Origin: Barnesiella merdipullorum
GTDB taxonomy: Bacteria; Bacteroidota; Bacteroidia; Bacteroidales; Barnesiellaceae
NCBI GenBank assembly: GCA_019116365.1
Contig: DXBT01000020.1
Span: forward strand, 1 to 64,000
Reading direction: 5' to 3'
Length of the DNA: 64,000 nucleotides
In this document: in pieces, positions 35,672 to 45,107 of the stretch
Layout of the letters: each line of letters opens with the position of its first letter
Numbering within the stretch: position 1 is the first letter of the stretch
The notes under the pieces: generated by a model
Databases searched by the model: none
Seen by the model: the letters and a program-made list of their open reading frames with translations, nothing else
What the model was told of the DNA's origin: nothing
Made by a program: the position numbers and the translations under genes

Positions 35672-36655
35672 TTAAGGAATATTTTTCAACAACGTTTGAC
35701 GAAGGAGTATCTCCAGTCCCAGGCACAAAAGTGCCAGAACGGCCCATCGGGTATATTCCTCTTCTTTTACACTGAACTCCTTGACAGTGAGTTTGGTCTT
35801 CTCCAGTTTATCAATCTCTTCAAAGATGCCCTTCAGTACGTTCTTGTTGGTCGCTCTGAAGTATTTTCCGTCGGCCGTAGCCGCAATTTGCTGCAGAGCA
35901 GCCTCGTCCATCTCGACCGGCATATTCTGGTAGGTAATGCCATAGGGCGTCTGCACCGGCGTGGGGGCCAAGCCTTTGGTTCCTACCCCAATCGTATAGA
36001 CATGTATGCCAAACGATTTGGCAATCTGCGCCGCCGTGGCCGGGGCTATATCGCCGGCATTGTTTGTTCCGTCGGTAAGCAAAATGATTGTTTTCGACTT
36101 GGCCGGTCCATCTTTGATACGGTTGATGGCGGTGGCCAGACCGTCGCCAATGGCAGTACCATCGTCAACCATACCGCAATGCACATCTTTCATGAGGTTG
36201 AGCAGCACGGCGTGGTCGGTTGTCATGGGACACATGGTAAAGCTCTCGCCCGCAAAGATAACCAGACCAATGTTATCGTGCTCACGCCCCGATACAAACT
36301 GGGCAGCTACGTCTTTGGCAGCCTCAACCCGGTCGGGGTTAAAATCGCGGGCCAACATACTGCCCGAGATATCGAGTGCCAGCACGATGTCCACCCCCTC
36401 GGTCGAGGAATTCTGCCAGTTGTCGGTCGATTGCGGACGAGCCAACGCGACAATCAGGAAAGCGACTGCCAGAACCCGCAGTGCAAAAGCGAAATGGCGC
36501 AGGTATATCTTGTAGGTGCGCGGCATCTTGTCGAACGGCTGTGTCGTGGAGACTTGCAAGGGGGCCTGCATATGCTTTTGCTTGAGAACATACCACACAA
36601 CAACCGGTATGATCAGCAACAGCAGTAGCAGATATAAAGGATTAGCAAATACCAT
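35672..36655 (-). CDS. batA: BatA: membrane-anchored von Willebrand factor A protein
   Basis: 327 residues with two N-terminal membrane helices (about 5-25 and 55-75), a vWA domain with MIDAS residues DISGSMLARD and DGTAIGDGLATAI, and a C-terminal helix (WAVLALLCLGLEILL). The closest paralogue is batB next door. The MoxR ATPase three genes upstream is the expected chaperone partner of such vWA proteins; this is family knowledge, not shown here. Confidence 0.95.
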   Translation of the reverse strand: MVFANPLYLLLLLLIIPVVVWYVLKQKHMQAPLQVSTTQPFDKMPRTYKIYLRHFAFALRVLAVAFLIVALARPQSTDNWQNSSTEGVDIVLALDISGSMLARDFNPDRVEAAKDVAAQFVSGREHDNIGLVIFAGESFTMCPMTTDHAVLLNLMKDVHCGMVDDGTAIGDGLATAINRIKDGPAKSKTIILLTDGTNNAGDIAPATAAQIAKSFGIHVYTIGVGTKGLAPTPVQTPYGITYQNMPVEMDEAALQQIAATADGKYFRATNKNVLKGIFEEIDKLEKTKLTVKEFSVKEEEYTRWAVLALLCLGLEILLRQTLLKNIP

Positions 36656-36705
36656 TTTTCAAAATTTATTTTAAAGCCATCATAAGCCTTAGTTCTACAT
36701 TTCAT

Positions 36706-37695
36706 TTACTCGGTTTTTGCCGAAGTCTCTTCCTTTTTATCGGCATCAGCTTCGGGAGCCGGTTCTTCGGGTTTGGTCTCTTCGACAAACGTTTCGGCAT
36801 AACGCATCACCTGTTCGTTGTCATCGGGGAGCGGCCGCATCTTGGCAAACTTCACAAAGTCGGCCATGGCGAGGATATCGCGCAGCTGCTGATTCACAGC
36901 CTTGGTCTCCTCATTGCGACGCAGCGTATCGATAATCTGTGTCGAGGTCATCTCCATGGCGTTGATGTGGAAACGCTGGTCGATATATACACGCAGGATT
37001 TCGGTCAAAGTCGTGTAGTAGGCTTTCTCTTGTCCCTGCTGCCACAGCTTCGAGTCTTTCAACTCGTGCAAAGCCTGCATGGCCCGATCGTAGGGTGGTA
37101 TCTTCTGTGTTTCATCGACAGTCTCGCCCTCCTTCGCTTTGCGGCCCCAGCGCCAGTAGGCATAGATACCGGCGGCAATTACCACCAGGGCAATGAGCAG
37201 ATAGAGGACCCACACCGGCACATAATCCCACAGGACAAAAGGCGGGGCATCGACGGTCTTGATATCAAACTCGGCATGAGTCGTATCGACCGGTACAGGC
37301 ACAACCTTAAGGCTGAGCGACTGGGTCTCGAACGTATCGTTGTCGATCACATACTTGAAAGGCGGCAGATAGTAGAGGCCCGAGTCGAACGAGGTAACCA
37401 AAACCTCGTTGGTAATTTGTATGCGGTTGTTTTTCAAATCGACCGTATCGGGTTTGGAGATCTTCAGCACCTCCACCCCGGCGACCAGGGTGTCCTGGAT
37501 AATGGGCATCCGCACGAACTTGCCTTTGTCTTGCGAGACTTCGAGGTGCACGGTGGTCTGGTCGCCCATCATGATAGCCGCCGAGTCCATCTGTGCCCGC
37601 ACCACAATCTGATTTTGGCCAATGGCACCCATCGTGCCCATCGACACGAGCAGGCACCCGCCAAACACTCGTAATAGGATAGATCGTATTTTCAT
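36706..37695 (-). CDS. Bat-cluster membrane protein of unknown function (DUF4381-like)
   Basis: 329 residues: signal peptide (about 1-26, MKIRSILLRVFGGCLLVSMG), a beta-rich periplasmic domain resembling part of BatD (VRAQMDSAAIMMGDQTTVHL), one transmembrane helix near 170-190 (WVLYLLIALVVIAAGIYAYW), and a cytoplasmic helical domain (KAYYTTLTEILRVYIDQRF, MTSTQIIDTLRR) followed by an acidic tail. Its place between the DUF58 gene and batA is the standard order in Bacteroidetes. The helical part resembles DUF4381 proteins found beside vWA genes. Function unknown. Confidence 0.8.
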   Translation of the reverse strand: MKIRSILLRVFGGCLLVSMGTMGAIGQNQIVVRAQMDSAAIMMGDQTTVHLEVSQDKGKFVRMPIIQDTLVAGVEVLKISKPDTVDLKNNRIQITNEVLVTSFDSGLYYLPPFKYVIDNDTFETQSLSLKVVPVPVDTTHAEFDIKTVDAPPFVLWDYVPVWVLYLLIALVVIAAGIYAYWRWGRKAKEGETVDETQKIPPYDRAMQALHELKDSKLWQQGQEKAYYTTLTEILRVYIDQRFHINAMEMTSTQIIDTLRRNEETKAVNQQLRDILAMADFVKFAKMRPLPDDNEQVMRYAETFVEETKPEEPAPEADADKKEETSAKTE

Positions 37696-37713
37696 AGAAT
37701 CCTGAATTTTTTA

Positions 37714-38583
37714 TTATCCTCTTCGCTGGAAGAGATTCATAAGGGCAACCACAAAGTCGTCGTCGGTGGCAATCGTAGCCAAATCGACACGACTCTTGCG
37801 CAAGGTCGCCTGCATCTTGTCTTGCCGGGTATTCCACCACTCGGCATACCGGGCCCGCACGCTTGCCGAAGAAGAATCGACCCACTGCTCGACACCCCGC
37901 TCGGAGTCTTGCAACTTGATGAGCCCTACATTGGGCAGTTGCGACTCCCGGCGGTCATAGACCTGTATGGCTACCAGGTCGTGACGGCGGTTGGCAATGG
38001 AGAGGGCGTTTTTGTAATCGCCGTTGTCGATAAAATCGGAGATTAAAAACGTCGTACAGCGCTTCTTGATGGCATTGGTCATATACTCGAGAGCCAGACC
38101 GATATCGGTTCCCGTGCTCTCGGGAGTGAAATCGATCAACTCGCGTATGATATAGAGGATGTGTTTGCGTCCCTTCTTGGGCGGGATAAACTTCTCGATG
38201 CGGTCCGAGAAGAAAATCATGCCTATCTTGTCGTTGTTCTGTATGGCCGAGAAGGCAATCGTGGCTGCGACTTCGGCCATCATTTCTCGCTTGGCCTCTC
38301 CCACGGCTCCAAAGTTGCGGCTGGCAGAGACATCGACCAACAACATTACCGTCAGTTCTCGTTCTTCTTCAAAAACTTTCACAAAGGGTTTGTTGTAGCG
38401 GGCTGTCACATTCCAGTCTATATCTCTCACATCGTCGCCATACTGGTACTCGCGCACCTCGGAGAAGGCCATACCCCTCCCCTTGAAAGCCGAGTGGTAT
38501 TGCCCCGCAAAGATATTGCGCGAGAGACCTCTCGTCTTTATCTCGATATGACGTACTTTTTTTAACAGTTCACTGGTTTCCAT
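37714..38583 (-). CDS. DUF58 vWA-like protein of the MoxR-Bat operon
   Basis: 289-residue cytoplasmic protein. DUF58 hallmark at about 42-70: FSEVREYQYGDDVRDIDWNV, then the vWA-like core with LLVDVSASRNFG. DUF58 genes are almost always linked to MoxR ATPases. It lies 27 nt downstream of moxR and 18 nt upstream of the next gene. Confidence 0.93.
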   Translation of the reverse strand: METSELLKKVRHIEIKTRGLSRNIFAGQYHSAFKGRGMAFSEVREYQYGDDVRDIDWNVTARYNKPFVKVFEEERELTVMLLVDVSASRNFGAVGEAKREMMAEVAATIAFSAIQNNDKIGMIFFSDRIEKFIPPKKGRKHILYIIRELIDFTPESTGTDIGLALEYMTNAIKKRCTTFLISDFIDNGDYKNALSIANRRHDLVAIQVYDRRESQLPNVGLIKLQDSERGVEQWVDSSSASVRARYAEWWNTRQDKMQATLRKSRVDLATIATDDDFVVALMNLFQRRG

Positions 38584-38610
38584 AAACAGCAGCTCTCCCT
38601 AACCGATTAT

Positions 38611-39606
38611 TTAGGGTACTTCGACCTTGTTGAGTATTTCGCTGATAATCTCTTCGGCGGTCATGTTGTTGGCTTCGGCTTCGTAGCTGAGCCCGATACG
38701 ATGACGCAGCACGTCGTGACATACGGCACGCACATCCTCGGGAATCACATAGCCCCGTTGTTTCAAGAAGGCGTAGGCACGAGCGGCCAATGCCAAGTTG
38801 ATGGAGGCACGAGGCGAAGCTCCAAACGAAATCATATCTTTCAAGTCGCTCAAGCCATGATCTTGCGGGAAACGGGTAGCGAAAACGATATCGACGATGT
38901 AACGCTCGATTTTCTCGTCGATATAGACCTTTTGCACAATCTCGCGAGCCTCGATAATCTCCGAAGGTTTCAGCACAGGCTTGATCTCGATTTTGCGGCC
39001 GCTGATATTTTGACGGATAATCTGTTTCTCCTCCTCTTTTTTGGGATAGCCTATAATCACTTTGAGCATGAAACGATCGACTTGTGCCTCGGGCAGCGGA
39101 TAGGTACCCTCCTGCTCGATGGGGTTCTGCGTAGCCATTACCAGGAAGGGATCGTCGAGTTGGAATGTCTTCTCGCCAATGGTCACCTGACGCTCCTGCA
39201 TGGCCTCGAGCAACGCACTCTGTACTTTGGCCGGGGCACGGTTTATTTCATCGGCCAACACGAAATTGGCAAAGATGGGACCTTTCTTGATTTGGAATTG
39301 CTCCTTGGCCTGGCTATAGACCATGGTACCCACCACGTCGGCCGGCAACAGGTCGGGGGTGAACTGGATGCGGCTGTATTTCGAGTCGATCAGCGAAGCC
39401 AGCGTCTTAATGGCCAACGTCTTGGCCAAACCCGGTACACCTTCGAGCAGGATGTGACCGTTGGAAAGCAAACCGATCATCAACGAATCGATCAGATGTT
39501 TCTGACCCACAATCACCTGGTCCATGCCCTGTGTAATCATGTTCACGAACGAACTCTTGCTGGCAATCAGGTCGTTCAACTCCCGAATATCAACTGTTTC
39601 ACTCAT
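38611..39606 (-). CDS. moxR: MoxR-family AAA+ ATPase
   Basis: 331 residues. Walker A GVPGLAKT and Walker B FVLADEINRAPAKVQSAL are intact, with sensor 1 ATQNPIEQEGTYPLPEAQ and the AAA_lid_2 region at the C-terminus. MoxR proteins are chaperone-like ATPases acting on vWA partners, here probably BatA and BatB. First gene of the eight-gene moxR-DUF58-batABCDE run. A TAATTTTG box at 39660-39667 is a likely -7 element. Confidence 0.96.
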   Translation of the reverse strand: MSETVDIRELNDLIASKSSFVNMITQGMDQVIVGQKHLIDSLMIGLLSNGHILLEGVPGLAKTLAIKTLASLIDSKYSRIQFTPDLLPADVVGTMVYSQAKEQFQIKKGPIFANFVLADEINRAPAKVQSALLEAMQERQVTIGEKTFQLDDPFLVMATQNPIEQEGTYPLPEAQVDRFMLKVIIGYPKKEEEKQIIRQNISGRKIEIKPVLKPSEIIEAREIVQKVYIDEKIERYIVDIVFATRFPQDHGLSDLKDMISFGASPRASINLALAARAYAFLKQRGYVIPEDVRAVCHDVLRHRIGLSYEAEANNMTAEEIISEILNKVEVP

Positions 39607-39659
39607 ACGTTTTCTCTTTTTATATTTTCAATTTATACGTTTTTTTACTTTATCTCTCG

Positions 39660-39667
39660 CAAAATTA
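39660..39667 (-). promoter_or_regulatory. -7 element of the moxR-bat operon
   Basis: Minus-strand TAATTTTG, an exact TAnnTTTG match, 53 nt before the moxR ATG. No TTG at the ideal -33 spacing. Confidence 0.5.
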
Positions 39668-39723
39668 GCGATAGACAGGCTCTATATCACCCCTATCGTG
39701 TTAAAAATGGCTAACCATTTAAT

Positions 39724-39765
39724 TAAAAAAGACTAAGTCGCCAACCTCTTGGGTCAACGACTCAG
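39724..39765 (-). terminator. Terminator after the HU-LysM gene
   Basis: Minus strand: CTGAGTCG...CGACTTAG imperfect inverted repeat followed by six T. It lies just past the stop of the gene at 39773 and separates it from moxR. Confidence 0.7.
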
Positions 39766-39772
39766 CTACCGA

Positions 39773-41212
39773 TCACTCATACTTGCTCAGAATCTTCACG
39801 GCCAGTGCTTTGGCTGTCTCGACCGAATGTGGATCTTTGGCGTCGATGTGATATTTCGAAGCATCGGGAATAATCAACCGAGTGCCAATGGGTACTTGAT
39901 TGGGATTGGTAATTATCCCCTTGTTTTCTTCATAGATATACACCCAAAAGGTTTTATGCCCAAAATATTTACGAGCCAATGTCGTGAGGAATACTCCCGA
40001 GCGAATGGTCTCGACCACCGGTTTTGCCGCAGGTTGCACCGGTGCCGGGGTTACTTTCTTCTCGGGCTGTACCGGCTTGACCGACTCGGCTGGTTGTGCC
40101 ACGGGCTCATCGAGCAGTGTATCTTCTTCGACGGGTTCGACAACCGCAGCCGTATCCATTGGCTCTGATACAACAACCGTGTCGGCAGTTTTGTTCTCGG
40201 GCTCCTGAGATGCGAATACTTCACTATCAATAAGAGATAACGTGTATTCGCCTATCTTTATTCCACCGTCACCTCGCAAGAAGAACCAGGCGGCTACACC
40301 AAGGACTACCACCACGCCAAATCCAGCAAGAGCGCCCCACCAAAAGGCTTTTCGCGAAGATGACTTTTGCAGGTAGTCGTGATAATCGTCCTCCTCATCG
40401 GTGGATGGTAGGGGTTGTTCTTGAGCTGAGACTTCTTCGGTTTCAGATTTCTTTTCTTCAGCCGTACCGGGAAGTTGCTCGGGGAGCGATGGCTCCTCTG
40501 CCACGGAAGCCTCGTCGGCCACAAGTTCGGGCTCGGACTCGGGCAAATGATTGTCGGCTTCGGCCGGTACCTCCGGTTCAAGTTTGAACTCGGCATCAGT
40601 TCCAGATACAGGTTCACACTCCGATTCTGGTTCTGAGGTCGGCATATCGATCTCGGGCAACGGCTCGGCAATCGGTTCATCGGCCTCATTGGTCAACGAT
40701 TCATTGGCAACAGGTTCCTCGACATGACCCGCATCGGGTTCTGCCTCTTTCTGTTCTGCTTCCTGGGTTGCAGACTCCTCGGGAGCTACCGGTTCCTCGA
40801 GTTGTTCCGGCTCCATCTCGTCTCGATCGGTATCGCTATCGTCGAGCGGCTCATCATTGTCCACAGCCATCATCTGTTCTGTCGATACGTGGTCGTTGAG
40901 AATCTCGACCGAAAAACTCGAAAAGGGTGCATTCACGGCTTCGCGCAAGACTTTATCGGGGACGAACGACAATTTGTAATGCCCGGGAATTTCGACCGGC
41001 TCGCCTGTCTGCACATTTACACTGGCGCGAGATTCTACCCAAATGGGCTTGAATACCCCCAGGTCGTTTATTTTCAACTCCTCGCCCGACGAGATAACCT
41101 CGGTCGAGACCGTGAAAAATTCTTTGAGAAAAGCCTCGGCCTCCTTCTTCGTCACATTCAGTTTTGCTGCGAGCAAAGTGACTAAATCGGGGAAAGATAT
41201 TTTTTCATTCAT
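39773..41212 (-). CDS. HU-like domain, acidic linker, transmembrane helix and LysM fusion protein
   Basis: 479 residues in four parts. Residues 1-~100 resemble an HU/IHF-type DNA-binding fold (FPDLVTLLAAKLNVTKKEAE, ELKINDLGVFKPIW). Next is about 180 residues of Glu/Pro/Ser-rich, strongly acidic linker. A single transmembrane helix follows near 285-305 (GALAGFGVVVVLGVAAWFFL), and the C-terminus is a LysM-like domain (FLTTLARKYFGHKTFWVYIY, PIGTRLIIPDASKY). Predicted topology is N-terminus in the cytoplasm and LysM in the periplasm, which would let one protein touch both nucleoid and cell wall; this is inference. Its ATG overlaps the stop of a stand-alone HU gene by 4 nt, so the two are coupled. 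Confidence 0.82.
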   Translation of the reverse strand: MNEKISFPDLVTLLAAKLNVTKKEAEAFLKEFFTVSTEVISSGEELKINDLGVFKPIWVESRASVNVQTGEPVEIPGHYKLSFVPDKVLREAVNAPFSSFSVEILNDHVSTEQMMAVDNDEPLDDSDTDRDEMEPEQLEEPVAPEESATQEAEQKEAEPDAGHVEEPVANESLTNEADEPIAEPLPEIDMPTSEPESECEPVSGTDAEFKLEPEVPAEADNHLPESEPELVADEASVAEEPSLPEQLPGTAEEKKSETEEVSAQEQPLPSTDEEDDYHDYLQKSSSRKAFWWGALAGFGVVVVLGVAAWFFLRGDGGIKIGEYTLSLIDSEVFASQEPENKTADTVVVSEPMDTAAVVEPVEEDTLLDEPVAQPAESVKPVQPEKKVTPAPVQPAAKPVVETIRSGVFLTTLARKYFGHKTFWVYIYEENKGIITNPNQVPIGTRLIIPDASKYHIDAKDPHSVETAKALAVKILSKYE

Positions 41213-41496
41213 TTCGACGAGAGCATTTTGAGTTTCATTTTAATGGCGCTGCCCGGTTTAAACGACAAGATCATTTTAGGTGGTACGAGCATGCGTTTGC
41301 CTGTCGCAGGATTCACGACAACCCGCTCCAGTTTCTTTTTCGGTTCGAAGGAACCGAACCCTTGAATCGCCACCGAGTCCATCTGCGAGCAACGCTCTTT
41401 CATGATTTGGAGAAATGCCGACATATACTCCTCGACCTCTCCTTTATCCTTGCCCAAACGGCTCTGCAATTGCGTCAAAAAAGTTTTGTGATCCAT
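41209..41496 (-). CDS. HU-family DNA-binding protein
   Basis: 95 residues, normal HU length. HU features: MDHKTFLTQLQSRLGKDKGE, VAIQGFGSFEPKKKLER, and the DNA-binding arm VVNPATGKRMLVPPK. An ATG was chosen over a TTG six codons upstream. It overlaps the downstream HU-LysM fusion by 4 nt (ATGA), so the pair is probably made together and may form mixed dimers. It is divergent from ppk1. Confidence 0.93.
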   Translation of the reverse strand: MDHKTFLTQLQSRLGKDKGEVEEYMSAFLQIMKERCSQMDSVAIQGFGSFEPKKKLERVVVNPATGKRMLVPPKMILSFKPGSAIKMKLKMLSSK

Positions 41497-41686
41497 GACC
41501 AACTGTATTTCCAAGCCCCTGCCAGGGCCTTATTCGCTATCGGCAAATTTATAAATTTTCTGCGGAATAATTGCAAAAAACAACCGAAGAGATGTTGATA
41601 CGGCACATGCAGATTTGCGAGAAAAAATTTGTACACCCACACATTATTTGTATATTTACCGTTACTTAACCCTTACGGCAACGACT

Positions 41687-43786
41687 ATGGAAAATGTTCG
41701 GAAATACTTCAAGCGCGATATCAGTTGGTTATCTTTCAATTATCGGGTGTTGATGGAGGCGATGGACAAAACGGTACCGTTGTTCGACCGCATCAGATTC
41801 CTGTCGATATACCAGTCGAACCAGGAGGAGTTTTACCGTGTGAGGGTTTCGGAATATCACCAGATTCTATCCGACCCTTCCAAAGACGAGGAGGAGAAGG
41901 GACAGGCCGAACGCACTCTCGAGTCGATCAACCGCGAGGTAAACCGCCAGGTCGATATCTTCAACAAGTTTTTCTTCAACGACATTATACCCGAACTCGA
42001 GAGCGAGGGTATGGTGCTGTACCACCAGGAGAAGATCGAGGAGTTTCACCGGCAAGAGGTACGCAACTTTTTTAAGGAAGAGGTATTTCCTTTTCTACAA
42101 CCGGTGTTGATTTTGAAAGACGACATCGTCTCTTTCCTGCGCGACAACCGCCTCTACCTGGCCATCAAGATGTACCGAAAGAGCGAACGCAACAACCCCG
42201 ACCGACAACCTTTCTATGCCCAGATAAAGATTCCGTTCAGCAAGGTTCCGCGATTTATCAATCTGACCCCTTACAACGGGAAGAGTTATGTGATGTTTAT
42301 CGACGATATGATCGCTCTGAACCTCGATATCGTCTTCCCGGGATTCGACATTGACTCGCACTATGCCATACGAGTCTCGCGCGACGCCGATTTTTCGATT
42401 GAGCCCAAAGAGGGAGTCAACATTGTCGATGCCGTGCGCAAGCGGGTCAAGAAGCGCAAGATAGGTAATGCCAACCGGTTGGTCTATGATGCCAGTATGC
42501 CCCGCGACATGCTCGAGTATATCTGCGAGGCCTACGACATTCCACACGGACAGTGTATCCGCTCGAGCCGTTACCTGAACCTGGAGGATCTCACCAAGTT
42601 GCCCAATCTCACGGGCAAGGTGCTGAGCGAGACCCTACCCTCGCCCATGCGGTTGCCTATCTTCGACAACGCCCGGTCGATGTTCGAGGTGATTCGGCAT
42701 CGCGACTTCTTGATACATTTCCCCTACCAGTCGTTCGACTACCTCACCCGGTTTCTTACCGAGGCTGCCGACGACCCTACCGTGACCGATATCAAACTCA
42801 CCCAGTATCGGGTGGCCGAAAATTCTGAGGTCATTGACCGGTTGCTCTATGCTGCCAAACGGGGAAAACGGGTAACGGTATATGTGGAGATAAAGGCCCG
42901 ATTCGACGAAGAGAACAACATCATCACCTCGGAACTGATGCAAGAGTCAGGTGTACGTATCGTATATAGTACCCCGGGATTGAAAGTCCATGCCAAGGCT
43001 CTACTCATCAAGTGTGCCCCGGCCGATTCATCGCAACCCCAAGCCTATGCCTTCCTGAGTACCGGTAACTTCAACGAAGATACAGCCCGAATCTATTCCG
43101 ATATGGGCCTGTTTACTGTCAACAACCAGATCACGGGAGAACTGGATAAGCTCTTCTCCATTCTCGACGGTTCATCAACCGACCGCGACTTCAAGACCCT
43201 GCTCGTAGCCCAGTTCAACATGGTCGATGTATTGAAACAAAAAATCCGCTTCGAAATGGAAGAGGCCCGCCAAGGCCGAAAGGCTCATATCATCTTGAAG
43301 ATGAACGGCCTGCACGATACCGGTATGATCGACGCTCTCTACGATGCCAGCGAGGCGGGTGTTCACATCGATCTTCTGGTACGAGGTATCAACTGCCTGG
43401 TACCCAATCAGCCCTACAGCCGCAACATACACATGACCCGCATCATCGACTCATACCTCGAGCATGCCCGCATCTGGTATTTCTATGCCGGTGGACGCGA
43501 AGAGGTGTATCTGGCATCGGCCGACTGGATGCGCCGTAACCTGAACCGCCGCATCGAAACGGCCGTACCCATTCTCGACCAACATATCAAAAACGAAATC
43601 ATGTCGGTCATCGATCTGCAACTTCGCGACAATGTAAAAGCCTGCTATATCGATGAATACCTCGAAAATCATTACGTTCGCAACGAGGGCCCCAAAATAC
43701 GATCCCAACGACTTTGCTTCAATCTTTTGGCCGAATACTCCACCCCCGACTCTTCGACCGGTATGCCCGAGATTTTTATCAGTTAG
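41687..43786 (+). CDS. ppk1: Polyphosphate kinase 1
   Basis: Makes inorganic polyphosphate from ATP and works reversibly. 699 residues from the ATG giving MENVRKYFKRDISWLSFNYR, the standard PPK1 N-terminus; the open frame starts 24 codons earlier without similarity. Seen: the autophosphorylation-site region GLKVHAKALLIKC, FLSTGNFNEDTARIYSDMGL, the second active-site region RGINCLVPNQP and SADWMRRNLNRRIE. Single gene, divergent from the HU pair. No exopolyphosphatase gene is adjacent. Confidence 0.97.
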   Translation: MENVRKYFKRDISWLSFNYRVLMEAMDKTVPLFDRIRFLSIYQSNQEEFYRVRVSEYHQILSDPSKDEEEKGQAERTLESINREVNRQVDIFNKFFFNDIIPELESEGMVLYHQEKIEEFHRQEVRNFFKEEVFPFLQPVLILKDDIVSFLRDNRLYLAIKMYRKSERNNPDRQPFYAQIKIPFSKVPRFINLTPYNGKSYVMFIDDMIALNLDIVFPGFDIDSHYAIRVSRDADFSIEPKEGVNIVDAVRKRVKKRKIGNANRLVYDASMPRDMLEYICEAYDIPHGQCIRSSRYLNLEDLTKLPNLTGKVLSETLPSPMRLPIFDNARSMFEVIRHRDFLIHFPYQSFDYLTRFLTEAADDPTVTDIKLTQYRVAENSEVIDRLLYAAKRGKRVTVYVEIKARFDEENNIITSELMQESGVRIVYSTPGLKVHAKALLIKCAPADSSQPQAYAFLSTGNFNEDTARIYSDMGLFTVNNQITGELDKLFSILDGSSTDRDFKTLLVAQFNMVDVLKQKIRFEMEEARQGRKAHIILKMNGLHDTGMIDALYDASEAGVHIDLLVRGINCLVPNQPYSRNIHMTRIIDSYLEHARIWYFYAGGREEVYLASADWMRRNLNRRIETAVPILDQHIKNEIMSVIDLQLRDNVKACYIDEYLENHYVRNEGPKIRSQRLCFNLLAEYSTPDSSTGMPEIFIS

Positions 43787-43875
43787 ACGTCGTCCCATTG
43801 GGTATTCGATTTTGAAAAGTCAATATTGTGACACAAAAGAATCAAGATTATTACACATACCTTATTCTTTTTTCA

Positions 43876-43883
43876 TATTTTTG
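43876..43883 (+). promoter_or_regulatory. -7 element before the coiled-coil barrel gene
   Basis: TATTTTTG, an exact TAnnTTTG match, 26 nt before the ATG. No clear -33 TTG. Confidence 0.45.
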
Positions 43884-43909
43884 TCGGGAACAAGGGTAAT
43901 AAGAGAATT

Positions 43910-44857
43910 ATGAAAAGAATTGCACTACTATTCCTCATTGGCATGTCGATAACCTCGCTATCGGCTCAAACCTTGAAGAAACAAAATCAAATGTTGAAAG
44001 ATTCGATCGGTGTCATGCAGAAAGTCATCGACGAAAAAACGTCAGCTAACCATGCGTTGACCGAGGAAAATGCCACGCTCAAAAACAAGCACATGCTACT
44101 CAAAGCGAGCAAAGACTCGCTCGACGGAGTACAGAAATCATTGCTGGGCAAATACAATGCCTTGTCGGTTGAAAATGAACGGTTGAAAGACTCGCTCTTC
44201 ATATGCCACAATCGTATAAATGCATTAGAGAATCAAGTCGATAGCCTCAACACCTCGCTGGTCAACCTCACCCAGGAGATGAACGACAAACTCGATTATA
44301 TGGCTAAGCAGGAAAAAATTTGGAGCAACAGAACATACTTCAATATTGCCTATGGTATGCTCTCGCTCGATCGAGGAGACGGTCAAGAGAAACTGAGTAG
44401 CAATTTCGCTTTCTCCATCTCGCGCGGCAAGACCTACTACTTGCATAAGAAGCCGCTGTTCGGCATGTTGAAATTCGGGCTCGACTGGACGTTCTTCGAC
44501 ATTGCCGTCGCCCAATATGACAACGGAGAAAGTTTCAGAGAAAAAGACAACAACGACATTTACAAAGGAGAGGTCTCCATGCAGTTTGGTCCGTCAATCA
44601 CTGTCAACCCGGTAGATTTTCTGAAACTCAATGTCTATTTCCGTTACGACCCCACCTACTCGATGATGTTTAATACCGACGGTAATGAATTCAAGGGGAA
44701 CTATGCCTCCTACTTCAACACCGGTCTGGCGGCGTCGTACAAGGTTATCTCGCTGGGAGTTGAATACCGTTGGGGCTCCACCTCATACAAAATCGACGGC
44801 GAGAAACAAACGTGGAAAGCATCGGGTACCTATCTCTACCTCAGTTTCCGATTCTAA
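43910..44857 (+). CDS. Coiled-coil plus outer-membrane barrel protein, unknown function
   Basis: 315 residues with a signal peptide (about 1-20, ending SLSAQ). A coiled coil covers about 22-145 with heptad-like repeats (QNQMLKDSIGVMQKVIDEKT, LENQVDSLNTSLVNLTQEM). The rest is a beta-rich C-terminal domain with aromatic alternating strands (NIAYGMLSLDRG, MFNTDGNEFKGNYASYFNTG) ending YLYLSFRF, like an outer-membrane barrel. The coiled coil may reach toward the cell wall. I do not recognise a named family. A strong terminator follows. Confidence 0.75.
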   Translation: MKRIALLFLIGMSITSLSAQTLKKQNQMLKDSIGVMQKVIDEKTSANHALTEENATLKNKHMLLKASKDSLDGVQKSLLGKYNALSVENERLKDSLFICHNRINALENQVDSLNTSLVNLTQEMNDKLDYMAKQEKIWSNRTYFNIAYGMLSLDRGDGQEKLSSNFAFSISRGKTYYLHKKPLFGMLKFGLDWTFFDIAVAQYDNGESFREKDNNDIYKGEVSMQFGPSITVNPVDFLKLNVYFRYDPTYSMMFNTDGNEFKGNYASYFNTGLAASYKVISLGVEYRWGSTSYKIDGEKQTWKASGTYLYLSFRF

Positions 44858-44881
44858 ACTCATCAAAGAAGAAATCATATC

Positions 44882-44915
44882 ATACCGGCCGAAGTTTCTC
44901 GGCCGGTATTTTTTT
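44882..44915 (+). terminator. Terminator after the coiled-coil barrel gene
   Basis: ATACCGGCCGA at 44882-44892 pairs perfectly with TCGGCCGGTAT at 44899-44909, with a 6-nt loop, then seven T. Confidence 0.92.
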
Positions 44916-45041
44916 ACCATTCTATCCTTCCGCCCCGGGTCCAAACATTTCGCAAGCATTGTGTGTTTATAAAAAAGACCGACGGGAAAGATTTCCAAGC
45001 GAAAAAACGGGCTTACAGCCTGCTACTTTACAAATTTTATC

Positions 45042-45049
45042 TATCTTTG
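45042..45049 (+). promoter_or_regulatory. -7 element before the choloylglycine-hydrolase-family gene
   Basis: TATCTTTG, an exact TAnnTTTG match, 58 nt before the ATG. A good -33 is not visible. Confidence 0.5.
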
Positions 45050-45107
45050 AATAGATGCTCGTTTCTTCGAAACCGGGTCATTATTTCTAACTTAACATAT
45101 AGCAACA

